NCBI GenBank assembly: GCA_028343155.1
Contig: JAOLXX010000001.1
Location: 62,001 to 126,000 of the forward strand
Length of the DNA stretch: 64,000 bases
Direction of reading: 5' to 3'
DNA from: Polaribacter sp.
GTDB lineage: Bacteria > Bacteroidota > Bacteroidia > Flavobacteriales > Flavobacteriaceae
Each line of letters starts with the position of its first letter. The first letter of the stretch is position 1. The notes under the pieces are model-generated. The model did not search any database, had not been told where the DNA came from, and saw only the letters and a program-made list of their open reading frames with translations. The translations under genes were made by a program, and so were the position numbers. Below are positions 17,689 through 27,064 of the stretch, in pieces.

Positions 17689-18450
17689 ATGAAAATAATA
17701 TCATACAATGTAAACGGGATTAGAGCTGCTTTAAAAAAAGGTTTCATCGATTGGTTGCAAGCGGCAGCTCCCGATGTCATTTGCCTTCAAGAGACCAAAG
17801 CACACAAAGAACAATTGGACTTAACTGTGTTTGAAAACGCCGGTTATCCATATCATTATTGGTTTTCTGCACAGAAGAAGGGCTATTCCTCAGTGGCAAT
17901 TTTCTGTAAAGAAAAACCCAATCATATTGCCTATGGAACAGGCATTGAATCCATGGATTTTGAAGGAAGAAATTTGCGTGTAGATTTTGATGAAGTTTCC
18001 GTATTGAGTTTGTATTTACCTTCAGGAACCAACGCAGAAAGACTCCATTTTAAGTTCAATTATATGGATGAATTTCAAGAATACATCAATAATTTAAAAC
18101 AAGAAATCCCGAATTTAGTCATTTGTGGTGACTATAATATTTGTCATGAAGCAATAGATATTCACAATCCAAAAATGAAAGGAGTTTCTGGGTTTTTACC
18201 CGAAGAAAGAACTTGGATGGGGGCGTTTATAAATAGTGGATTTATTGATAGTTTCCGTTTTCTAAATCAAGAGAAACAAGCATACTCTTGGTGGAGTTAC
18301 AGAGCAAATTCTAGAGCAAATAATAAAGGGTGGCGTTTGGATTATGCCATGGTTTCTGAACCTTTAAAAGATAAAATAACCAGCGCCTATATTTTGCCAG
18401 AAGCCAAGCATTCAGATCATTGTCCTATTGTTGTTGCCCTTGATGTTTAA
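17689..18450 (+). CDS. xth: Exodeoxyribonuclease III / AP endonuclease
   Basis: DNA-repair nuclease that cleaves abasic sites and trims 3' ends. Exonuclease-endonuclease-phosphatase fold motifs are visible: N-terminal SYNVNGIRAA, QET with catalytic Glu35, GDYNICH (Asp/Asn pair), RLDYAMVS and the C-terminal SDHCPI with the catalytic Asp-His. The 253-residue length is normal. The gene directly precedes the lytic transglycosylase gene with an 8-base gap. Confidence 0.94.
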   Translation: MKIISYNVNGIRAALKKGFIDWLQAAAPDVICLQETKAHKEQLDLTVFENAGYPYHYWFSAQKKGYSSVAIFCKEKPNHIAYGTGIESMDFEGRNLRVDFDEVSVLSLYLPSGTNAERLHFKFNYMDEFQEYINNLKQEIPNLVICGDYNICHEAIDIHNPKMKGVSGFLPEERTWMGAFINSGFIDSFRFLNQEKQAYSWWSYRANSRANNKGWRLDYAMVSEPLKDKITSAYILPEAKHSDHCPIVVALDV

Positions 18451-18458
18451 AATTTAAG

Positions 18459-19790
18459 ATGAAGAAATTAATTATATTCCTGCTCCTAACAAATGTTTTT
18501 TTTTCACAAGAAAAAAACAATACTGTCTTAAAAACAAAAAGAGACACTTTATTTATTAAAGAGAAAATAGACACACTATTTATTGCTAAAGATTCTTTAA
18601 TAAAACCGATTAAACCCATATTTTATTCTGATAATGATTTAAAAGTTATTGACAGTCTCCTTATAGAAAAACAATTTAACTCAGCATTAATAGATACACT
18701 TGACTATGTGATTAATGATAGGGATATTACCGGAGACACAACAACGGTATTAACATCCGAATTATTAAAAGTTCGCCTTTCAGCCTTAAATGATAGGACT
18801 CCTTTTAATTTGGCCTATAATCCCTCTTTAGAAAAAGTAATCAATAGTTATTTACGATATCGTAAAAGATATTATCCCGCTTTAATGGCAAAGGCAAAAT
18901 ACTATTTCCCAATGTTTGAGCAGTATCTAGATCAATATCATATTCCTTTAGAAATGAAGTATTTGGCAATTGTGGAATCTGCTTTAAGGCCAAAAATAAA
19001 ATCTAGAGTTGGCGCAACAGGTTTGTGGCAATTTATGTATGGAACAGGAAAACAATTCGATTTAAAAGTAAGTTCTTATGTAGATGAACGTCAAGACCCT
19101 GTAAAAGCAACGATTGCTGCTTGTAAATATTTACGTCAATTACATACTATTTTTGGTGATTGGGATTTAGCCTTAGCAGCCTATAATTCTGGACCAGGAA
19201 ATGTAAGAAAAGCGATAAAGCGTTCAGGAGGTAATAAAAACTATTGGAATATAAGACCTTATTTACCAAGAGAAACAGCAGGTTATGTTCCTGCTTTTTA
19301 TGCAACCATGTATCTTTTTGAATATGCCAATATGCATAAAGTTTATTCAGAAGTCCCTGAGTTTTTTAATTTTCAAACCGATACAATTCAAATAAAAAGA
19401 ACGATTACTTTCGAACAAATTTCGGAAAAAATCAACGTTCATAAAGATGTATTGACGGACTTAAATCCCGCTTATAAATTAGCAATTATTCCCTTTATAA
19501 AAGACAGAAATTATGCACTAAGATTACCGAGCAATAAAATTGTTGAGTTTTTAGATAAAGAAGAAGAAATTTATGCTTTAGCAGATTTAGCTGATGCTCA
19601 AAGAGAAAATCCGTTGCCTAAATACTTTGAAATGGAAAAACGGATTCGTTATAAAGTTCGAAATGGTGACTTTTTAGGCAAAATAGCCCAAAAGTTTGGC
19701 GTTTATATAACTGATATTGAACGTTGGAATAGCTTAAAAAGTACCCATTTAAAAATTGGGCAAAGGCTGTATATTTATCCTAAAAAGTAA
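18459..19790 (+). CDS. MltD-like lytic transglycosylase with C-terminal LysM domain
   Basis: Peptidoglycan lytic transglycosylase exported to the periplasm. The N-terminal signal is KKLIIFLLLTNVFFSQ. An SLT (goose-lysozyme-like) domain has the catalytic Glu in IVESALRPK and the supporting motifs GATGLWQFM and LALAAYNSGPGNVRKA. A LysM repeat at about residues 395-440 (YKVRNGDFLGKIAQKFGV) would bind glycan strands. At 443 residues it resembles E. coli MltD but has a single LysM. It starts 8 bases after xth. Confidence 0.92.
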   Translation: MKKLIIFLLLTNVFFSQEKNNTVLKTKRDTLFIKEKIDTLFIAKDSLIKPIKPIFYSDNDLKVIDSLLIEKQFNSALIDTLDYVINDRDITGDTTTVLTSELLKVRLSALNDRTPFNLAYNPSLEKVINSYLRYRKRYYPALMAKAKYYFPMFEQYLDQYHIPLEMKYLAIVESALRPKIKSRVGATGLWQFMYGTGKQFDLKVSSYVDERQDPVKATIAACKYLRQLHTIFGDWDLALAAYNSGPGNVRKAIKRSGGNKNYWNIRPYLPRETAGYVPAFYATMYLFEYANMHKVYSEVPEFFNFQTDTIQIKRTITFEQISEKINVHKDVLTDLNPAYKLAIIPFIKDRNYALRLPSNKIVEFLDKEEEIYALADLADAQRENPLPKYFEMEKRIRYKVRNGDFLGKIAQKFGVYITDIERWNSLKSTHLKIGQRLYIYPKK

Positions 19791-19950
19791 TGTTATTCGG
19801 CAAAAAAATGCAAATAAAAAGAAAAAAGGGATGTTACCAATAAAAAGAATGCGATTTGAAACTTTTCAATAGAATTTGAAAAAAGGTGTTTCAATTAAGT
19901 TTAAAAATGGAACAATTTTTGGTATACTATTTGGAGTTAAATTTAAAAAT

Positions 19951-20934
19951 ATGAAAAAATTATATACGTTATTTTCCATCACAATTATACTAACAGCTTG
20001 TGTTGGGAATGATAAATTTGTGTTACGAACTTCAATTGGAAAAATAAGTAAAGTTATGGTCGTTGCCAATGCAAGTGATTGGACAGGTGATATTGGTAAA
20101 GAAATAAGAAGTTCTTTTGGCGAACTAATGGTTGGTTTACCACAGCCTGAAACTATTTTATCGGTATCTCAAGTAGCTCCAAACGGATTTGGAAATATGA
20201 TGAAAGTAGCTAGAAATATCCTAGTGATTGGTGTTGCAGATGAAGAAAAATTCTTTGTTAGAAACAATGTTTACGCCCAACCTCAAACCATTATCTATGT
20301 GTATGCAAAAGACGATGATGGGGTTTTAAAACTGTTCAAAAAACACGAAAAAGAAATTATAAAGACGTTTGTAGCATCAGACATTCGCATGACTCAAAAT
20401 TTGTTTAAAAAGAACCAATTAGATGTTTCTCAATTTAAAACTCTCCGGAACCTAGGGGTCTCATTAACCATCCACGATAAATTTAACAAGGTAGATGATA
20501 CCGGAGAATTCTTGTGGTTGCGCCATCATCTAACGAGTGGGATCGCAAAAACGGGGAGCAATAACATCTTACTATATTCAATCCCCTTAGCGGAGGAAAC
20601 CCGTGTTTCAGATAGTATTGTTGCAGTTAGAAATAGCATTGGTAAAAAATACATTCCAGGTTCCGATCCAGAAACAATGTATATGACTACAGAAAAGGCC
20701 TACACTCCTTTTACGATTGATGCAGTTATTGACAGTAAAAAAGCCTATGAGACACGAGGAAAATGGGAGGTAAAAAATGATTTTATGGCAGGACCATTTT
20801 TAAACTACACGGTCGTTGATAAAAAGAACCATAGACTGATTGTTTTTGAAGGATTTACATATGCACCTTCTGTAAATAAAAGAGCTTTTTTGTTTGAATT
20901 AGAAGCGATTGCAAAATCGATGAAAATACAGTAA
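19951..20934 (+). CDS. DUF4837 family lipoprotein
   Basis: Bacteroidota-specific lipoprotein of unknown function. The ORF track opens at 19876, but ATG 19951 starts a clean lipoprotein signal (MKKLYTLFSITIILTAC) with Cys17 as the lipidation site, so that start is preferred. The 327-residue body contains family-like segments (VMVVANASDWTGDIG, LLYSIPL, YETRGKWEV). It has no catalytic motif. It follows the MltD-like gene by 160 bases on the same strand; an envelope role is inferred only from location. Confidence 0.85.
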   Translation: MKKLYTLFSITIILTACVGNDKFVLRTSIGKISKVMVVANASDWTGDIGKEIRSSFGELMVGLPQPETILSVSQVAPNGFGNMMKVARNILVIGVADEEKFFVRNNVYAQPQTIIYVYAKDDDGVLKLFKKHEKEIIKTFVASDIRMTQNLFKKNQLDVSQFKTLRNLGVSLTIHDKFNKVDDTGEFLWLRHHLTSGIAKTGSNNILLYSIPLAEETRVSDSIVAVRNSIGKKYIPGSDPETMYMTTEKAYTPFTIDAVIDSKKAYETRGKWEVKNDFMAGPFLNYTVVDKKNHRLIVFEGFTYAPSVNKRAFLFELEAIAKSMKIQ

Positions 20935-20961
20935 AATAAGCACATATTATTTTAAATAGGA

Positions 20962-20992
20962 ATCGAAAGTAGTCGCTTTCGATTTTTTTTTT
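20962..20992 (+). terminator. Rho-independent terminator after DUF4837 gene
   Basis: Stem ATCGAAAG / CTTTCGAT with a 6-base loop followed by about ten T residues. Confidence 0.85.
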
Positions 20993-21014
20993 GTACATTT
21001 AATGAAAAAAAATT

Positions 21015-21512
21015 ATGGAAATGAATTATTTAGTGCTGTTTTTAGCAGCTTTAGTGCCAATCCTTATTGGCTTTTTCTGGTATGGCTCTTTATTTGGAAA
21101 TGTCTGGATGAAAGAAATGAATTTTACCAAAGCGTCTTTAGCAGGTAAAAACATGGTATTTACATTAATCCTTAGCTATGTATTTAGCTTTTTACTTGCC
21201 TTCTTTTTACTTTTTTTAGTGATTCATCAAATGGGAGTAATGCAAGTTTTACAAGGAGAACCTGGGTTTGAAGATCAAACAGGCGAAGCATTTTCTTTTT
21301 TCCAAAACTTTTTAGGTACTTATGGAGACCGTTTTAGAACTTTTAAACACGGCGCTTTACACGGAACAATGTCTGGAATCTTTTTTGTGCTTCCAATACT
21401 TTCTATTGTTGCTATGTTTGAAAGAAAAAGTGTAAAATATATTGCTATAAATGCAGGTTATTGGATCGTAACCTTAGCAATTATGGGAGGAATTATTTGC
21501 CATTGGGTTTAA
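21015..21512 (+). CDS. DUF1761 family membrane protein
   Basis: Small integral membrane protein of 165 residues with about four hydrophobic helices. The N-terminal pattern LVPILIGFFWYGSLFGNVWMKEMN is characteristic of DUF1761, a family of unknown function. It sits alone between two terminators, so it is probably monocistronic. Confidence 0.8.
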   Translation: MEMNYLVLFLAALVPILIGFFWYGSLFGNVWMKEMNFTKASLAGKNMVFTLILSYVFSFLLAFFLLFLVIHQMGVMQVLQGEPGFEDQTGEAFSFFQNFLGTYGDRFRTFKHGALHGTMSGIFFVLPILSIVAMFERKSVKYIAINAGYWIVTLAIMGGIICHWV

Positions 21513-21545
21513 ATAAAATGGATACCATTTTCAATAAAAGGTTCA

Positions 21546-21590
21546 ACAAATAAAAAGGTAGTAAATTTAATTTACTACCTTTTTATTTGT
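21546..21590. terminator. Perfect 20-bp bidirectional terminator
   Basis: ACAAATAAAAAGGTAGTAAA and its exact reverse complement flank a 5-base loop, with A/T runs on both sides. It separates the convergent DUF1761 and lpdA genes and abuts the lpdA stop codon. Confidence 0.9.
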
Positions 21591-22991
21591 TTATGCGTTC
21601 AAAGGTTTTCCATCCCAAGCCGCTTTTGCAGCTTCTTTTACCGCTTCAGAATAGGTTGGATGACCATGACAAATTCTTGCTAAATCTTCAGCAGATGCTC
21701 TGAATTCCATTGCAATGGCAGCTTCCATAATTAAATCGGCAACACGTGCACCAACCATATGAACCCCTAAAATTTCATCCGTATTCTTATCGGCTAAAAC
21801 TTTTACAAAACCATCTATATCTCCACTTGCACGAGACCTACCTAAAGCTCTCATAGAAAATTTCCCAGCTTTATAAGCAACTTTGGTCTCTTTTAGTTCG
21901 TCTTCTGTCTTACCAACTGAAGCCGCCTCTGGCCAAGTATAAACGATTCCAGGAATTAAATTATAATTAATATGTGGTTTTTCACCAGCTAAATATTCAG
22001 CAACGACTACACCTTCTTCTTCTGCCTTGTGCGCTAACATTGCACCTTTAACCACATCACCAATTGCGTAAATAGTAGCAATGTTTGTTTGCAAATGATT
22101 GTTTACAGCAATTTGCCCGCGTTCATTTACCTCAACGCCAATTTTTTCTAAACCTAAACCTTCTGTATATGCCTGCCTTCCAACAGAAACCAAACAATAA
22201 TCACCAGAAAACGTTATTTCTCGCTCTTTTTTATCAGTAGCTTTTACCACAACAGTATTACCATCTCTTTCGACAGACTTTACTTTATGACTCGTTGCAA
22301 ACTTAATTCCCTGTTTTTTGAATACTTTTTGTAATTCTTTTGAAACATCTGTATCCATTCCAGGAACAATTTTGTCCTGATATTCTACAACAGTAACATC
22401 TGCACCCAAACGCTTGTATACAGAACCTAACTCCAAACCAATAACACCACCACCAATTACAATTAAGTGTTTTGGTACTTCAGGGAGTTTTAATGCTTCT
22501 GTTGAAGTGATTACACGTTCTTTATCAAGTGTAATAAAAGGTAAAGTGGCAGGTTTTGAACCTGTTGCTATGATGATATTCGCACCTTCAATAACTTCTG
22601 AAGTACCATCATTTTTTGCAATATTTACATGTGTTTTATCAACAAAAGAGCCCAAACCTTCATGCACATCAATATTGTTTTTGTCCATCAAATATTTAAT
22701 TCCACTTGTGGTAGTTTCAACAACTTTTGCTTTTCTATCTATCATTTTACCAAAATCGAAAGAGGGTTTCTTAACAGAAATTCCATGCTCCTCAAAGTGA
22801 TGTACCGCATCATAAAAATGATGAGAAGAATCTAATAACGCTTTTGAAGGGATGCAACCAACGTTTAAGCAGGTGCCACCTAAAGTTGCATATTTTTCTA
22901 TAATTGCTACCTTTTTACCTAATTGAGAAGCTCTAACTGCAGAAATGTATCCTCCAGGACCAGATCCAATTACAATAATATCGTATTTCAT
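21591..22991 (-). CDS. lpdA: Dihydrolipoyl dehydrogenase (E3)
   Basis: FAD-dependent E3 component of 2-oxoacid dehydrogenase complexes, reoxidising dihydrolipoamide with NAD+. From ATG 22991 (MKYDIIVIGSGPGG) it has the FAD motif GSGPGG, the redox disulfide GGTCLNVGC (C41, C46), the NAD motif GGGVIGLELG and the C-terminal catalytic HGHPTYSE. The ORF track begins 16 residues upstream at 23039; those residues (KIKPKGSLIRK...) are not family-like. A TAnnTTTG box on the minus strand at 23050-23057 also fits the shorter start. Confidence 0.95.
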   Translation of the reverse strand: MKYDIIVIGSGPGGYISAVRASQLGKKVAIIEKYATLGGTCLNVGCIPSKALLDSSHHFYDAVHHFEEHGISVKKPSFDFGKMIDRKAKVVETTTSGIKYLMDKNNIDVHEGLGSFVDKTHVNIAKNDGTSEVIEGANIIIATGSKPATLPFITLDKERVITSTEALKLPEVPKHLIVIGGGVIGLELGSVYKRLGADVTVVEYQDKIVPGMDTDVSKELQKVFKKQGIKFATSHKVKSVERDGNTVVVKATDKKEREITFSGDYCLVSVGRQAYTEGLGLEKIGVEVNERGQIAVNNHLQTNIATIYAIGDVVKGAMLAHKAEEEGVVVAEYLAGEKPHINYNLIPGIVYTWPEAASVGKTEDELKETKVAYKAGKFSMRALGRSRASGDIDGFVKVLADKNTDEILGVHMVGARVADLIMEAAIAMEFRASAEDLARICHGHPTYSEAVKEAAKAAWDGKPLNA

Positions 22992-23049
22992 GAGTGCGTT
23001 TAATTTGCGTATAAGAGAACCTTTCGGTTTAATTTTCAATAATAAGTAA

Positions 23050-23057
23050 CAAAAATA
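23050..23057 (-). promoter_or_regulatory. Bacteroidota -7 box TATTTTTG before lpdA
   Basis: TAnnTTTG match on the minus strand, about 60 bases upstream of the preferred lpdA start. Confidence 0.45.
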
Positions 23058-23131
23058 CGGATATTTTCATAAAATAAACTGAGAATTTACTAGTTTTACC
23101 TCATAAAAATTATAGTATTCGTTTTATTTTT

Positions 23132-24400
23132 ATGCTGTTATCAATTCAAAAGAAATTGAAAAAACCACAAGTTTTAATCATTGGTGCCGTTTGGGTAGCA
23201 CCCAACGCTTCTGCTGCTGGAAGTAGAATGTTGCAACTTATGGTACAATTTTTACAAGAAGATTGGAACATAACTTTTGCTTCACCTGCTGAAAAAAACG
23301 ACAACGGAGAAGATCTAAGTTCTTTAGGAATTGATATTGTCTCCATAGCATTAAATAATGCTTCTTTTGATAATTTTATAAAAGATTTACAACCAACGAT
23401 TGTACTCTTTGATCGTTTTATAATGGAAGAACAATTTGGTTGGCGAGTTATAGAAAATTGTCCAAATGCAATTCGAATTTTAGACACAGAGGATTTACAT
23501 TTTTTAAGAAAAACGCGGCATCAACAATTAAAAAAAGAAGAAGCGTTTTCATTAGAAGCGCTCTTGAAGTCGGATGATACAAAAAGAGAAATTGCCTCAA
23601 TTTTGAGATGTGATATAAGTTTAATTATTTCAACTTATGAAATGGATTTACTTAAAAATATTTTTAAAATTGATGAAAAAATACTGTATTACTTACCTTT
23701 TTTATTAGATAAAATTGATGATAATCAAATTAAAAAATGGAAATCTTTTGAAGAAAGAGCCCACTTTATTTTTATTGGTAATTTTTTTCACAAACCCAAT
23801 GTTGATGCCGTTTTAACCTTGAAAAATGAAATTTGGAACCAAATTAGAGCCTCTCTTCCAAAGGCTGAAATGCATGTTTATGGTGCGTATGCAAATCAAC
23901 AAATAAATCAATTACATAATAAAAAAGAAGGGTTTCTTGTTAAAGGATATGTAGATTCCGCAAAAGAAGTTGTAGGAAACGCGAGATTAGTTATCGCTCC
24001 CTTGCGCTTTGGTGCAGGTATTAAAGGAAAACTGACAGAAGCTATGATTTGCGGGACACCAAGTGTAACCACAGAAATAGGAGCAGAGGGAATGTGTGAT
24101 AGGTTTGCTTGGAATGGTTTTATAGAAAATAATTTTTCTGATTTTGCACTCATTTCAATAGCATTGTATCAAAATAAAAGTATGTGGAAAAACTGTCAAT
24201 CAAAAGGAATTGATATCATCAATCATGTATATGATAAAGAGAGGTTAGGCTTGCTTTTGATCAAAAAAATCAAAGAAATTCAAGAGAATTTAGAACAACA
24301 TAGGACACAAAATTTTTTAGGTAATTTGTTACAACATCAAACTTTGCAGGCCACAAAATATATGAGTAAATGGATTGAAGTTAAAAATAGTTTGCAGTAA
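23132..24400 (+). CDS. Glycosyltransferase family 4-like (GT-B fold)
   Basis: Probable cytoplasmic glycosyltransferase. The N-terminal Rossmann-like half contains GAVWVAPNASAAGSRMLQL. The C-terminal half carries the GT-B family 4 features FIGNFFHKPNVDAV, VKGYVDSAKEVV and the donor-binding segment APLRFGAGIKGKLTEAM followed by GTPSVTTEIGAEGM. The 422-residue protein stands alone, divergent from lpdA, with no polysaccharide cluster around it, so donor and acceptor are unknown. Confidence 0.8.
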   Translation: MLLSIQKKLKKPQVLIIGAVWVAPNASAAGSRMLQLMVQFLQEDWNITFASPAEKNDNGEDLSSLGIDIVSIALNNASFDNFIKDLQPTIVLFDRFIMEEQFGWRVIENCPNAIRILDTEDLHFLRKTRHQQLKKEEAFSLEALLKSDDTKREIASILRCDISLIISTYEMDLLKNIFKIDEKILYYLPFLLDKIDDNQIKKWKSFEERAHFIFIGNFFHKPNVDAVLTLKNEIWNQIRASLPKAEMHVYGAYANQQINQLHNKKEGFLVKGYVDSAKEVVGNARLVIAPLRFGAGIKGKLTEAMICGTPSVTTEIGAEGMCDRFAWNGFIENNFSDFALISIALYQNKSMWKNCQSKGIDIINHVYDKERLGLLLIKKIKEIQENLEQHRTQNFLGNLLQHQTLQATKYMSKWIEVKNSLQ

Positions 24401-24424
24401 AACAGTCTTCAGTTTGCAGTAAAA
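24389..24424. repeat. Direct repeat AGTTTGCAGTAAAA x2
   Basis: Two exact 14-bp copies 22 bases apart. The first overlaps the stop codon of the glycosyltransferase gene. The composition resembles the imperfect 7-bp repeats seen in actE. Confidence 0.6.
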
Positions 24425-24453
24425 AAAGCTAACTGAACGGAATACTTGAAAAC

Positions 24454-26472
24454 TTATAACAGTCCAGCCCGTCTTAAAAGAGCTTCTGGTTTTGGTGCTG
24501 CTCCTCTAAAGCGTTTGTATAATGTCATTGGTTTTTCTGTTCCTCCTTTAGATAATATATTCTCTCTAAACTTTGTTGCCACTTCTTTGTTGAAAATTCC
24601 TTTTTCTAAAAAGTATTCAAAAGCATCGGCATCTAAAACTTCTGCCCATTTATAAGAATAATATCCCGCAGAATATCCTCCTTGAAAAATATGAGAAAAA
24701 GCAGTACTCATTGCATTTTCTGCAACATCAGGGTATAATTTTGTTTCAGCAAAAGCATTGTTTTCAAATTCTTTTACAGAGGAAATTGTCTGTGGTGACT
24801 CGCTACCATGCCATTGCATGTCTAACAATCCAAAACTTAACTGTCTTAACGTTTGCATGCCTTCATGAAAACTTGCAGATTCTTTAATTTTCTCTACATA
24901 TTTCATTGGGATGATTTCACCTGTTTCATAATGTTTTGCAAACAATTCTAAGGCTTCTTTTTCAAAACACCAATTTTCTAAAATCTGACTTGGTAATTCA
25001 ACAAAATCCCAAGAAACAGAAGTTCCAGACAGGCTGTTGTAGTTCGTATTTGCTAACATTCCATGAAGCGCATGTCCAAACTCGTGAAACAAGGTAGTAA
25101 CTTCATTAAAAGTTAATAATGACGGTTTTGTTGCTGTCGGTTTTGTAAAGTTACAAACGATAGAAACGTGTGGTCTGTCGTTAATTCCGTTTTTAATTTG
25201 TTGTGATTTATAGGAAGTCATCCATGCACCATTTCTTTTCCCTTTCCTGGGATGAAAATCTGCGTAAAAAACCGAAACAAAATTTCCATTAGTGTCTGTC
25301 ACATTATATGTTTTAATATCTTCATGATACTTATCGATATTAGCAACTTCTTCAAATTTAATGTCAAATAATTTTCTTGCAATTTCAAAAACACCCTCAA
25401 TTACATTTTCTAATTTAAAATAAGGTTTTAATAATTCTTGGTCCAAATCAAACAATTCCTTCTTTAATTTCTCTGAATAATAAGCACCATCCCACTTTTG
25501 AAGTTGGTCTATTCCGTCTAATTTTTTAGCGTAGTCCTCTAATTTTTTATATTCTTTTCGTGCTGCCGGTTTTGCTTTTTCTAATAAATTGTTAGAAAAT
25601 TTAATCACTTTTTCAGGAGTTTCTGCCATTCTTTCTTCTAGAACAAAATGTGCATGTGTCTTATAGCCTAATAAATTGGCTCTTTGATGCCGAAGATTTA
25701 CAATTTCTAAAACATTCTTTTCATTGTTAAATACATTCTTTTGAAATGCTTTTTTTCCAGCAGCGATTGCCATTTTCTTGCGCAATGCTCGATTGTCTGC
25801 GTAGGTCAAAAAAGGGATATAACTAGGGTGATCTAGAGTGAAAACCCAACCTTGTTTGTTTTTAGATTTTGCAACTTCTTTCGCTGCCTCTTTTACGCTT
25901 TCAGGCAAACCTGCTAACTCGTTTTCACTTGTTAAGTGCATTTCAAAGGCATTCGTTTCTGCCAATAAATTTTCTCCAAATTTTAAAGATAATTTAGAAA
26001 GTTTTGCGTCAATTTCCCGAAGTCTACTTTTATCAACCTCGTTTAAATTAGCCCCATTTCTTGCAAAGCTTTTATACTGCTTGTCTAAAAGTGTTTTTTG
26101 TTCAGGAGTTAGATCTAACGTTTTTCTTAGTTCAAAAACAGTTTTCACCCTTTTAAATAAGACTTCATTTAAAGTAATATCATTTCTAAACTCACTTAAC
26201 CAAGGAGAAATTTCTTGTGCAATTTTCTGAATTTCATCATTTGTTTCTGCGGAATTTAAGTTAAAAAAAACACTCGTAATTCTATTTAGTTTTTCACCTA
26301 TAAAGTCTAAAGTAACGGTTGTATTCTCGAAACTTGGTTTTTCTAGATTATTTATGATTGCATCAATTTCTGATTTTGCAATTTCAATGCCTTTTTTAAT
26401 TGCTGGCTTGAAATCGTTATTGGAAATTTTAGAGAAAGGAGCCGTATTAAAATCGTCTAAAAGTGGATTCAT
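24454..26472 (-). CDS. M3 family metallopeptidase (oligopeptidase A / Dcp type)
   Basis: Zinc metallopeptidase that degrades small peptides, probably in the cytoplasm because no signal peptide is visible. The catalytic motif HEFGHALHGML is near residue 463, with the downstream third zinc ligand expected in the WDFVELPSQ segment. C-terminal family motifs include FSHIFQGGYSAGYYSYKWAEVLDAD and the terminal KRFRGAAPKPEALLRRAGL. The length of 672 residues is typical. It stands alone on the minus strand. Confidence 0.94.
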   Translation of the reverse strand: MNPLLDDFNTAPFSKISNNDFKPAIKKGIEIAKSEIDAIINNLEKPSFENTTVTLDFIGEKLNRITSVFFNLNSAETNDEIQKIAQEISPWLSEFRNDITLNEVLFKRVKTVFELRKTLDLTPEQKTLLDKQYKSFARNGANLNEVDKSRLREIDAKLSKLSLKFGENLLAETNAFEMHLTSENELAGLPESVKEAAKEVAKSKNKQGWVFTLDHPSYIPFLTYADNRALRKKMAIAAGKKAFQKNVFNNEKNVLEIVNLRHQRANLLGYKTHAHFVLEERMAETPEKVIKFSNNLLEKAKPAARKEYKKLEDYAKKLDGIDQLQKWDGAYYSEKLKKELFDLDQELLKPYFKLENVIEGVFEIARKLFDIKFEEVANIDKYHEDIKTYNVTDTNGNFVSVFYADFHPRKGKRNGAWMTSYKSQQIKNGINDRPHVSIVCNFTKPTATKPSLLTFNEVTTLFHEFGHALHGMLANTNYNSLSGTSVSWDFVELPSQILENWCFEKEALELFAKHYETGEIIPMKYVEKIKESASFHEGMQTLRQLSFGLLDMQWHGSESPQTISSVKEFENNAFAETKLYPDVAENAMSTAFSHIFQGGYSAGYYSYKWAEVLDADAFEYFLEKGIFNKEVATKFRENILSKGGTEKPMTLYKRFRGAAPKPEALLRRAGLL

Positions 26473-26511
26473 TTTTAAATAAATATATAATAGTTTTTTT
26501 TAAAAGTTGTC

Positions 26512-26532
26512 ATTCCGAATTTGTTTCGGAAT
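26512..26532. repeat. REP-like palindrome ATTCCGAA-N5-TTCGGAAT
   Basis: A perfect 8-bp inverted repeat within a GTCATTCCGAA... context, of the kind scattered between genes in many Flavobacteriia. It lies in the 110-base gap between purE and the M3 peptidase gene. Confidence 0.6.
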
Positions 26533-26582
26533 CTCATTAAAAAATGGTTTAAAAAGCAGAAATAAGTTTCGCCAGACAGGAG

Positions 26583-27062
26583 TTATTTTCTTAACTGTTC
26601 AGAAGCTTTTTCGACCTTTAATTTTAAGTTTTTTTTGTATTCAATTATTTTATTTAAAACAATTTCGTCTGAAGCACCTATAATTTGAGCAGCTAAAATT
26701 CCTGCATTTTTTGCACCATTTAAAGCGACAGTTGCAACTGGAACCCCTCCGGGCATTTGTAGAATAGATAAAATAGAATCCCAACCATCAATAGAATTGC
26801 TACTTTTTACAGGAACCCCAATTACGGGTAGCGGACTCATAGATGCCACCATGCCAGGCAAATGAGCAGCGCCTCCAGCGCCAGCAATAATTACTTTTAC
26901 ACCTCTTATGTGTGCGTTTTTAGAATAGTCAACTAATTTCTCTGGCGTTCTGTGCGCAGAGACAATGTCAACTTCTATTTGAATATTAAAATTTTCTAAA
27001 ATGTCTATTGCTTCTTGCATTATTGGAAGATCTGAATCACTTCCCATTATTATTCCTACCAT
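26583..27062 (-). CDS. purE: N5-carboxyaminoimidazole ribonucleotide mutase
   Basis: Class I PurE that moves the carboxyl group from N5-CAIR to CAIR in purine synthesis. Signature motifs are GSDSDLPIM near the N-terminus, SAHRTPEKL and AGAGGAAHLPGMVAS. The 159-residue length is standard. It starts 2 bases after purK on the minus strand, forming the purK-purE pair. Confidence 0.97.
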   Translation of the reverse strand: MVGIIMGSDSDLPIMQEAIDILENFNIQIEVDIVSAHRTPEKLVDYSKNAHIRGVKVIIAGAGGAAHLPGMVASMSPLPVIGVPVKSSNSIDGWDSILSILQMPGGVPVATVALNGAKNAGILAAQIIGASDEIVLNKIIEYKKNLKLKVEKASEQLRK

Positions 27063-27064
27063 AA

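Noticed and set aside
25838-26230. 130-residue plus-strand ORF in the M3 peptidase gene
   Set aside because: Antisense shadow; the opposite strand encodes conserved peptidase sequence throughout.
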